64,000 nucleotides of DNA from Clarireedia homoeocarpa (Eukaryota; Ascomycota; Leotiomycetes; Helotiales; Rutstroemiaceae), in assembly GCA_001465935.1 (NCBI GenBank), contig LNKV01000008.1:550346-614345 (forward strand), read 5' to 3'. Positions 55,691-64,000 of this stretch are shown one piece after another. Below the pieces are notes generated by a model. It was not told the origin of the DNA and made no database searches. It saw only the letters and a program-made list of their open reading frames with translations. A program made the translations under genes and the position numbers. Within the stretch, counting starts at the first letter, position 1. Each line of letters opens with the position of its first letter.

Positions 55691-58600
55691 ATGTTCCGAA
55701 TCGGAGTCGACGTCGGTGGCACAAACACAGACTGCGCAATCCTAAACATCCAGCAACTTGATACCCCAACTCGAGGCGTCATCTGCTCTAGCAAACGACC
55801 CACGACAGTAGACATTACCAGCGGAATTGTTTCCGTCATCGAAGACGTTCTCTCCAAATCCACGGTTGCGAAGGAGCAAGTGGCCAGCGTCACAATTGGC
55901 ACCACCCACTTTGTCAATGCTGTCGTTGAAGCAGATGCGAGACGTCTGAGCAAAGTTGCTGTTGTCCGACTTTGCGGTCCGTCAACACGGGAGATCCCTC
56001 CATTTTCTGATTACCCGCTGGGTCTGAAGAAGATCATGCACGGGCCGGTTTATTTCCTTGACGGAGGACTTGAGATTGACGGGAGAGAGATTATGCCTCT
56101 CAACCTAACACAGATCGAGGAAACTGCCATAGATATCGATAGACAGGGTATATCGAAAGTAGCACTTGTTGGTGTATTTTCCCCCCTCGATCATGCTGGA
56201 ATCCATGAGGAGAAATGCAAGGAGGTAATGCTCAGACATTGCCCTAATCTGGACATCGTATGCTCGCACACCATTGGTGGAGTTGGGTTACTAGAACGTG
56301 AAAACGCTACTATTCTCAACGCGTCCATTTTAGCGGTCGCGAAGACAACGGTCAATGGTTTTAAGAAGGCGATCAGTAAGCTGGAACTTTCTTGTACTCT
56401 GTATCTAACCCAGAACGATGGTACAGTCACTGGAGCAGATCAAGCTGCCAAATTGCCAATCAAGACGTTTGCAAGTGGACCCACAAACAGCATGACCGGA
56501 GCAGCATTCCTTGCTGGTCTGGATAAAGTTGGATCTGGCGCTGAAGCGTCACTAACGTCGCAAATATTGGTTGTGGATATTGGTGGGACAACTACGGATA
56601 TCTGTGCCCTTCTATCCTCGGGATTCCCTAGACAGGCACCAAACTTTGTTGAGGTCGGTGGAGTCAGAACCGCCTTCTCCATGCCCGATATATTGTCTAT
56701 TGGACTTGGTGGTGGGAGCCGGGTTGGTGTAAGAGAGAATGGTGAGGTCACAGTTGGTCCGGGCTCTGTGGGTCATCATTTGACAAGTAAGGCCTTGGTA
56801 TTTGGTGGGGATGTTGTGACAGCCACAGACATTGTAGTTGCATCAGGGGGAGAGATAATTGGAAACACTGACTTTGAGTCGAAAATTTCCCAGCATGTTC
56901 GTAATGGAGCTCGCAAGAGCATCAAGACATTACTGCAGCGAGCAATCGAGAAAATGAAGGTATCTTCTGCTCCAGTCGCCGTATTGCTTGTTGGTGGAGG
57001 TTCAATCGTCTACATGGATGAGCTGGATGGTGTTACGTGTACCATACCCCCACATCACGACTCCGCAAATGCCGTGGGTGCGGCTATTGCAAAAGTCGCA
57101 GGTGAAATTGATCTCATTGAGATTCTGGATGGCAAGGACGAGCGAGACGTGGTTAAGTCTGCGTCCAAGGTTGCCATCGATACTGCTATTGCAAGGGGCG
57201 CTGACCCAGAGAACGTGAAGATCGTAGCGATCGAGAAAATACCTCTGCAGTATGTTTCGAACAAAGCTACTCGCATTAAGGTGAAGGCGATCGGCAAGTT
57301 GCAAGCACCCGAAACTGGAATATTGAATGGCTCAACGATGATGTTTGATGAGAATCCCGAAGACGATTGGGAAGAGGAAAAGAAAGCTGTAGATCCCAAC
57401 AGCCACAGAACATTGACAATGCCATATCTAGACATCGACATCCCTACTTACCGACCAGATGTCCGAGATGGCATTTGGTACTTATCTGAAGTTGATCTTC
57501 AGTTCATCGCTTGCGGTACAGGTATATTAGGCACCGGTGGTGGCGGACCAAGCTATCTAGCATATCTAGTTGCTTTAGGTGCATTGAGAAAAGGCGGGAA
57601 GGATAGCATAAGGGTCATATCTCCGCAGTCATTGAAAGATGATGATCTGATATGTTTTGGTTCTTGGTACGGTGCACCGAGTGTTAGCGGCGAGAGAACC
57701 TCTGCAGGAACCGAAATTCCTACAGCCATCGATGCGCTCAATAAGATACTTGGGATCCAAGACTTTCAAGCGCTGCTTGCGGATGAGATTGGTGGTGGAA
57801 ATGGGTAACTCTACCCCTACAGGCCCTAGCAGAGTAAGACTTTTGGCTAACCAAGAAGACTTGCGACTTTCCCAACAAGCGTGCATTATGGCAGACCAAC
57901 CATAGATGCAGATATGATGGGAAGAGCTTATCCATCCATGGAGCATGGTATGCTTGGGAGATCGAAGTGTTTAGGACTAGCTGACCTTGTCTCAGGGACT
58001 CCTTACGTGTATGGGCATCCCATAGCTCCATGCGCCATGGCTGATGCAAAAGGTAATGTTTCAGTAATAATGGTATGCACACAATTCTCTTGTGAATATA
58101 TTCTAGCTAATGTTACTAGCACGCAGAATCTAATGCTCGCTTGGAGAAGATGCTGCGAGCAACTTGCATCGAGCTCGGCCTGAAAACGTCAATTGTCGCT
58201 CGCCCGCTGCGTGGGTCGGTAATCAAGGAGTTTGCAGTTCCCAATACCGTGTCTCAATCGTGGTATCTTGGAAGGGCAATATACATGGCTAGGAAATCCA
58301 AGACAAACTTTGTGGACGCTATCGTAAGCCTTTGAATTTTTACTCTTCTACTGAAATCTGTTAACAATTTAAGTTTGATGTGATGTCGGGTCGAGTTCTC
58401 TTCAGTGGCAAGATAATAAATGTGAACAGAGATGTAAGCAAGGGTGGCTACACAGTTGGGCGCTGCTTAATTGCACCCTTGGCTGAGGATGAGCTCGAAA
58501 CTGGATGGACGTCTACAGAGAAGAGACATCTCGTCATCCCATTCCAAAATGAGTTCCTGTATGCTGCGTATACAGATGTCGAAGACATGCATGAATCGGA

Positions 58601-58841
58601 GGTTCTATGCACTGTGCCCGATCTCATTTCTGTCCTTGGCGAGGATGGGGAAGCGGTTGGGTCCCAAGAGTTGAGATATGGATTAAAGGTCACAGTGATC
58701 AGCATGCCGGGGCATCCACTTTGGACAGGAGATGAGAGAGGATTGAAAATTGGCGGCCCGGAGTACTTCGGGCTGGATATGAAATGGCACAGTACTGGAA
58801 GGTATGAAAAGCCGAAAAGTGTCCTCGAAGAATTCAAATAG
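55691..58841 (+). CDS. Hydantoinase/oxoprolinase family protein with DUF917 domain, 999 aa
   Basis: Exons 55691-57804, 57859-58072, 58120-58323 and 58374-58841. Domain order: Hydant_A_N (about 1-190; IGVDVGGTNTDCAI and GTTHFVNAVVE), Hydantoinase_A (about 190-530; IGGVGLLERENATILNAS, ILVVDIGGTTTDICAL, PDILSIGLGGGS, then VAVLLVGGGSIV), a linker, and DUF917 (about 590-990; DLQFIACGTGILGTGGGGPS, FGSWYGAPSVSGER, DEIGGGNG, DADMMGRAYP, then ISMPGHPLWTGDE). The ATP-binding actin-like motifs (VGGTNTD, DIGGTTTD) are intact. The family opens cyclic amides such as hydantoins or 5-oxoproline, generally in an ATP-dependent way. Fusion of the hydantoinase half with DUF917 is common in fungi. The neighbouring divergent permease suggests uptake and hydrolysis of a hydantoin- or pyrimidine-type nitrogen source. 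Confidence 0.9.
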
Positions 58842-59408
58842 AAGAACGATGATAACAAAAAGAATATTTTATTGGCAGCTTGCCGCCTGTAATATTCTTC
58901 TGGGCACGTGACCCTATGGCAGAATGACCCCCCACCAGTTCAGATCGCCCCGCCCCCACCAACTCCAATAGGAGAGGCGAACGACTGCCAATCAAGTCTG
59001 TGTAACCGCATACTACCTAGCACCGCCGAAGAGATACTGAGGCGATCAAAAACAATCAAATACGGAAGTTAGTCGTATTACTCGCATCACTTTCCAATTT
59101 TGTTAGGCCTGCTTCATACGTAAATTTCCCTTAACGCCGAGTCACCGACTTCTACTGACGCGGCGTTACTAACTAAAGAGTAAAGCCGATCCGAAGAATG
59201 AACAGTAATCCGCAAATACGATGTAGCACTCAACATGAAGTATTGGTTCTAACCGCATTGCAGCTTGACCAGCACCACTGCGTATCACTTAAGGTGGCCG
59301 ATAATAGAATTTTGTAGTTCTGAGACAATTTGCAACCTCCATGGCGCAATTCTTTTTCTAGAATTCCTTTGAAATTACAGCAAATGCTGGGCCTATACTT
59401 TTGCCACT
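58842..59408. other. Spacer with a copy of the dispersed repeat end
   Basis: It contains the inverted repeat copy C (listed separately) right after the hydantoinase stop, then sequence with no recognisable gene. Several short stretches (GCCGAGTCACCGACTTC near 59138) resemble the repeat family. Confidence 0.4.
58862..58930 (-). repeat. Dispersed repeat family, copy C (end only)
   Basis: The reverse complement reads GGGTCACGTGCCC, then GAATATTA and GGCGGCAAGCTGCCAATAA. This matches the end of copy A at about 46062-46113 with few changes, in the opposite orientation. Only the terminal part is clearly present. Confidence 0.75.
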
Positions 59409-60059
59409 TCACTCGGTGTGTGTTTGGCTTGCAGAACTCAAGATCGATGCTCCTAAATCTGCAACTTTCACCTCCTTATCCCACCATTTCCGAAAGGTCC
59501 GTAAAATAGCAATCCTCTCCTTCGCCATCTGCATCCCCGGTTCCGTCTTCATCATCCCCTCCAATTTAAAAAGTTTAATCTCAAACATCGCGATCGAGCC
59601 TTCAGTATCCTGTCTGCTCGGATCAACAACAGCACCGCCGTATGCGAAGACACGTCCTACGCCAACAGCACCGATGGCATCGAGGCGGTCCGCATCTTGT
59701 ACTATAGCTAGTTCCGGGTATTGAGCAATGAGCGTCTTGACCTGGTCACGGTCTTTGATTTCCGAGCTGTACGACACTCCGCTACAGATGATCTGCACCT
59801 TCTCTGCTAAGGCCTGCTCGGCGCCAAATCCAAGCAGCAGATCTCGCACTATGATACTTGGATCATTGCCTTTTTGTAGATATTTCCTATCCCCCACATC
59901 GTGGAGAAGTGCTAAGAGGGTTATGATTATGGGATCGAGAGCTAGTTGTGGTACCGAAGACGCTGATTTTGCTGTTTTGAGCTTTTCGTAAATAGTGTGG
60001 GATAATCCCAAAACTCTTTCAAGATGATTAAAATCGTGGGAGCCGTCGTACTTCTTCAT
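59409..60059 (-). CDS. HD-domain phosphohydrolase, probably truncated at the N-terminus
   Basis: A 216-codon frame from ATG at 60059. The HD-superfamily metal site is visible: H in GSHDFNHLERVLGLSH, the HD doublet in LLALLHDVGDRKYL, and the C-terminal Asp in IVQDADRLDAIGAVGVGR. A short C-terminal helical tail ends in SSASQTHTE. These YedJ/YpgQ-like proteins are small cytosolic nucleotide phosphohydrolases. Most relatives have 10-20 further residues before the first His. Here the frame starts directly before it, and the DNA upstream is AT-rich. An AG (CTACAG) at about 60066 could be an acceptor of a lost first exon. It is either a short but complete protein or 5'-truncated. Confidence 0.75.
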   Translation of the reverse strand: MKKYDGSHDFNHLERVLGLSHTIYEKLKTAKSASSVPQLALDPIIITLLALLHDVGDRKYLQKGNDPSIIVRDLLLGFGAEQALAEKVQIICSGVSYSSEIKDRDQVKTLIAQYPELAIVQDADRLDAIGAVGVGRVFAYGGAVVDPSRQDTEGSIAMFEIKLFKLEGMMKTEPGMQMAKERIAILRTFRKWWDKEVKVADLGASILSSASQTHTE

Positions 60060-60783
60060 ATATATCTGTAGATATACTGTAACCTTAGTGATTAAATCTT
60101 GAGATTTTACTATTTAATTATTTAGTATATATTTAAAATAATATAATAATATTCAGAGATACGACCGCTTATAATATTCGAGATCTGGACTACTTCTATA
60201 TAATTCCAAGACAGCAATTCGTAACAATAAGATAGTTGATATAAGACAGCTGATATAAGACGGCTGATACAAGACGGTTGATACAAGACGGCTGATACAA
60301 GATAGCTGATATAAGACGGCTGATACAAGATAGCTGATACAAGATGGCTGATACAAGACAGATTCTTTTTTGGTTCCACCGATCCCCTCGATGTGGCCCG
60401 TGCGTGATAACAATATACAATCTGCCAATCAAGCACAGTTTTCCAAGGAGGCGCTCACAGCTGAGCCACCAGGAACCGGTCTCTATCAATGTTCGAGCTG
60501 TACTATAGACGCCACATTCCATCTCACTGGTTGATAAACCGGCATCAAGCTACATGGCGATTTTAGCTGCATAACAATAGATATTCGAGCATGGATTCAT
60601 GTATTATGCATTAGCTGAAGGTCTCGTAGGGTGAGGTTTATTGCCTGGAAAGCTCGAAGACAATCCCTATAAGTTCCCCAATTGCAGCCTTCTTCAAGCA
60701 CCTACGCTTTCGCTTTGGACCCACTTCTCGCCTATTATCAGAATTCTACAACCACTATACGCATCACTTCTGCTCAGGCGACT
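60060..60783. other. Intergenic repeat region
   Basis: AT-rich at 60060-60180, then a minisatellite (60232-60361, listed separately). The last 100 bases should contain the patatin gene promoter. Confidence 0.45.
60232..60361. repeat. Minisatellite, nine 14-bp units
   Basis: About nine degenerate copies of GGCTGATACAAGAC (14 bp) lie in tandem. All reading frames on the minus strand produce periodic artificial peptides of 14 residues (VSAVLYQPS-type). Confidence 0.9.
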
Positions 60784-62525
60784 ATGGCCCCAAAGGACAA
60801 GCCAGTCTGTATTCTCAGCGTGGACGGTGGAGGTATCAAAGGTATCACCGCACTGTATATGCTACAGAAAATCATGGAGGATGTGAATAAGGATCGGACC
60901 CACCCTAAGAAACCTTGTGATATCTTTGACATGATTTGCGGTACAAGTGCCGGCGGTCTGATAGCATTGATGCTAGGGAGGCTTGAATATGTGAGATCGA
61001 AGCAATTTTCCTGTGCTATTCAGCTTAAAATTTGATAATGGTGCTAACCCTTAGTAAGACAGTAGATGAAGCTATTGGGTAATATCGAGAGCTTAGCGAA
61101 AACATCTTCCGCAAGAAGGAGTCCTGGTGGGATGCCACCTACGACCACGCAATTCTCGAGAGCAGTATCAAGAAAGTCGTCCGGGAGTCTCCTATCAACG
61201 CTGCCCAAGATACTGAGTTGAAGTACAAGCCAGAGAGCCGCAGAAAATGCAAAACTTTCGTCGTCACCACTTCACTTGTAGAAGATACACCACAACCAGT
61301 CGTGCTGCGGGACTACGATATTCGCAGTGGAAGCGGGCCTACCGCTCATGCCTTCCCCGGTACTATCTGGGAAGCTGGACGATGCACATCCGCTGCACCC
61401 ACATACTTTCGACATATCACCTTGGAGACTGGGGATGGTCTTCGTACCTACAGCGATGGCGGCACGATAGCGAATAATCCCATCAATGAAGCGATAACAG
61501 AGGCGTGCCGACTCTGGGACCCCTCGTGTATCGAACTCATCGTCAGCCTGGGTGCTGGTCCCGAGAAGGAGCACACTCTTACCAATTCGCCAGCCGACGT
61601 GATAGGGCCATGGATCGCTTGGGTCGCCAAAAACTTCATATTGCCCAAAAAGTACTACTTCCAGACGCAGCTGGCAACTTATGCTATCCAGGCTATGACG
61701 AGTACAGAACGACTGCATCACCGGGCTGAAGCTATGGTCGAAAGCTTCCAGGGCCCAGTGAAGGATACTGTTCACCGTGTCGGGAGGAAGCAGCTCTACT
61801 TCCGTTTGAACCCGAGTGATCCCGCCGCGCAGGTCGATCTTGCTGCGTATCTGGAGATGCCGAAGTTGCAGCGTATCGCGAAGGAGTATATGGAGAGGAA
61901 CATTATTGCGCTGTCGTATCGGCGGATGATCGTGGCAGTCATCAGGGAGAGGGTCCTAACCGATAAAAGCAATCAGGACTTGTTATCGGAGCGGATCCAG
62001 GCATACAACGCAAGACAAGTCATGAAGAAGGAAAACCGCTTTCCTGTGCAGAAAGTCGGTATGGAATCTGACCCTCAGAGAAACCTATCGGTGGTCGGCC
62101 GGCTATTTGGCTGGTTCAGGCCCGGCGTGGCGAGTGAGCGCGGGAAGGTCAGCTTTCACGGAGTATATAACTACAACCAGGAGCACAATATCATTTCCGA
62201 GGCACTAGCCAGGCGCCTGAAGTATCCCTTCGACGTCGCGAAGGTGCGTGCCGACGGCGATCCCTTGGAACGGCTCTTCAATAGGGAGTTTAAGCACTCA
62301 GCTACCATCGACATAGCGGTGGGTTGTGGGTCGGAGACCCACGAAATTAAGGAAGTATGGTTTTACATTGCCGAAGGCATCGATTTACCATGCGATATGA
62401 TTCTGGGGCAACTAACCTTCGAGGATCGCGGTCTCAAAGAGTATATGCCGCGTTTGATGGTTGTGGATCCGTATACCGTAGCGCAAGGGCTGTTTGGCGA
62501 CAACGGTGCGTGGGAAGTCAATTGA
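60784..62525 (+). pseudogene. Patatin-like phospholipase with retropepsin-like C-terminus, one in-frame stop
   Basis: Exon 1 (60784-60990) and exon 2 (61059-62525). A patatin domain has all the catalytic parts: DGGGIKG (oxyanion hole, residues 14-20), GTSAGG with nucleophile Ser55, and YSDGGTIANNP with the catalytic Asp. The rest is homologous to fungal patatin proteins (PTYFRHI, ELIVSLGAGP, then YLEMPKLQRIAKEYMERN). After a linker with GWFRPG, the last 150 residues resemble a retroviral-type aspartyl-protease fold (YNYNQEHNIISEALARRL and FYIAEGIDLPCDMILGQLTF), without the catalytic DTG. An in-frame TAA at 61080-61082 interrupts the frame where Gln (CAA to TAA) or another residue is expected. 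No splice site removes it. The remainder (61083-62525) is fully open, so the stop is recent, an assembly error or a readthrough case. Patatin lipases remove acyl chains from membrane lipids and serve as effectors in some fungal immune-like proteins. Confidence 0.7.
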
Positions 62526-64000
62526 CCACAAGTGCAAAGGTGAGTATCTCTTTCCTTCCTTAGATCCTATCTTCTCCAGTTTATTAAGTGAGTTAAACGA
62601 TATACTTCAAAGTGATAATATATTACTACTTTATAAGTTCGGTGCTAATAAGAGATATAAATTAGCGGGATAAAGTAACGAAGATACTAAAGAAAGTATT
62701 AGCGAATAAAATAGTGAAATTATAATTAGAATTAGAAATTAACGATATTTTAAGTTATAGTTTATTATTATAATATTCTTATATTTATTAGTAACTTACT
62801 ACTTTAAAGATTTTAAACTAAAGTTATAATTTAAAATTTTAAAAGTTATTTCTTTTTTTATTTATATAAATTATTTTTAATTCTAAGATTTTAATTAGTA
62901 TTTGAATTTAACTTTCTTATTAAATAAAAATACTAGGGAATTGCGGTGCAATTAAAAGCAGCTTACTTTTAGTGAGTGACGCTCCGCTGGCTCTCCGAGG
63001 GCCACTGCCGTGGAGGCAGACTATTTGTAAGCCATGCTATTTGCCATGCCATTTGCCATGCCATTTGCCATGCCATTTGCTATGTCATTAGCCATATAAT
63101 ATGTCATAAGCCATACCATGGGCCATGCCATTAGTCATGCCATGAGCCATGCCATTAGCTATGCCATGAGCCATGCCCCCGGTTGAGGGGATTAGTCATA
63201 CTCCCCGGTAGGTGATGTAGCCTGATTTATCAGGTCGTCCACCGGTCGTATTTTTGATGGGGTCGGCATTTAAAGTCGCCGACTTGCTAAGCCATTTGCT
63301 ATGCCATTTGCCATGCCATTTGCCATGCCATTTGCCATGCCATTTGCTATGTCATTAGCCATACTATATGTTATAAGCCATACTATAGGCCATGCCATTA
63401 GTCATACCATCAGCCATGCCATTAGCTATGTTTGAGGTGGTGTAGCCTGATTTATCAGGTCGTCCACCGGTCGCATTTTTGATGGGGTCGGCATTTAAAG
63501 TCGCCGACTTCAAATGATATTTATAACTAATAAGAAGACTGGATTACAGACTAATCAGAAGGCCAGGACTGTATTAATCAGAACGTCGGATTGGAGGTGG
63601 TCCGTGCGAACGAAAAAAGAAGCAACCCCCTCAGATTTTGGGTCACGTGCCTTAGTCGAGAATTTAATTAGTTGTAAGCTGCTAATTAAAAAATTTCTTT
63701 TCATTTATATATATTAATATAATTAAAGTAATTATATTTAGAAAATAATATTATATAAAAAAATATAAAGATTATATATATTATAAATTTTATTTTTTAA
63801 ATTATATAAAAATAATTAAATTATAAAATATTAATAATATTATAATAATTTGAATATTATTATTATTAAAACTAATAATATTAATATATTATATTTATTT
63901 AACTATTTAATATTTAAAGATATTATTTTAAATAATAAAATAAATTTTTAAATATATTTAATATATATATATTTTAAATATATAACTTATATAACTATTA
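62526..64000. other. AT-rich repetitive terminal region, no gene seen
   Basis: After the patatin stop the sequence becomes extremely AT-rich at 62560-62935 and again from 63700 to the end. Between them lies a repeat copy (listed separately). Composition and C-to-T style differences from copy A fit RIP-type mutation. No intact coding frame is seen. Confidence 0.6.
62941..63695 (+). repeat. Dispersed repeat family, copy B, with internal tandem arrays
   Basis: It shares the ordered blocks with copy A (TGCCGTGG...AGACTATTT, GATGGGGTCGGCATTTAAA, GTCCGTGCG, AAGAAGCAA, GGGTCACGTG, then TAAGCTGC). It contains two internal runs of a CATTTGCCATGC-like unit (63040-63175 and 63295-63430). Its middle block with a hairpin (CCTGATTTATCAGG) is duplicated, at 63212-63285 and 63434-63510. 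The left end has AGCAGCTTAC and the right end GTAAGCTGCT, which are inverted copies, so the element may have terminal inverted repeats. Confidence 0.75.

Noticed and set aside
60122..60522. Minus-strand frames with a 14-residue VSAVLYQPS-type period
   Set aside because: They come from the 14-bp minisatellite, and all three minus-strand frames are open in the same way.
61060..61100. Very short intron (GTAATATCGAGAGCTTAG) that would remove the patatin stop
   Set aside because: About 18 bp is far below the shortest functional fungal intron, and it would delete conserved residues.

Overview
The window looks like nuclear DNA of a filamentous ascomycete (Pezizomycotina). Most genes have short GT...AG introns of about 45-175 bp. 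The protein families are fungal: Csc1/Rsn1-type channel, fungal NCS1 permease, GH27 and GH43 enzymes, tyrosinase, secreted intradiol dioxygenase, class I terpene synthase. There is a pogo/Fot1-like transposase tail and very AT-rich repeat blocks of the kind RIP (repeat-induced point mutation) leaves. The family mix suggests a plant-associated Leotiomycete, but that is an inference and no marker gene proves it. I saw no rRNA, tRNA, CRISPR or bacterial-type operon.

Layout. 0.4-7.7 kb: a beta-carbonic anhydrase-like gene, a broken Csc1-type channel gene, a 155-aa secreted cysteine-rich protein with a minisatellite inside its intron, a nitrilase and a small two-helix membrane protein. 7.7-10.7 kb: gene-poor DNA full of short tandem repeats, upstream of a 1152-aa coiled-coil protein (10.8-14.2 kb). 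16.2-18.0 kb: an arylsulfotransferase-type protein. 18-32 kb is mostly a graveyard: a cytochrome P450, an alpha/beta-hydrolase, a short-chain dehydrogenase (SDR), an ankyrin protein and a transposase tail, all broken. The SDR is split by an 894-bp hAT-like element with an 8-bp target duplication and a second inverted-repeat element nested inside. Two intact genes lie in this stretch: a 91-aa secreted protein with eight cysteines and a GH43 enzyme. 32.8-35.9 kb: GH27 alpha-galactosidase and a GNAT acetyltransferase.

38-51 kb carries an MFS transporter, a 2OG-Fe(II) oxygenase, a dead flavin-reductase-like gene, a sesquiterpene-synthase-like cyclase, a tyrosinase and a secreted intradiol dioxygenase. 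This is a candidate terpenoid gene cluster. 51.5-53.1 kb holds three gene fragments (aldo-keto reductase, MFS, SDR). 53.2-58.8 kb is a divergent pair, an NCS1 permease and a hydantoinase/DUF917 protein, suggesting uptake and opening of a cyclic amide. 59.4-62.5 kb: an HD-domain phosphohydrolase and a patatin-like protein with a retropepsin-like C-terminus and one in-frame stop. The last 1.5 kb is repeats and AT-rich DNA.

Exon coordinates were worked out by eye from splice motifs, reading frame and family knowledge. In every multi-exon gene called as CDS here the exon lengths sum to a whole number of codons. No alignment, domain search or expression data was used.
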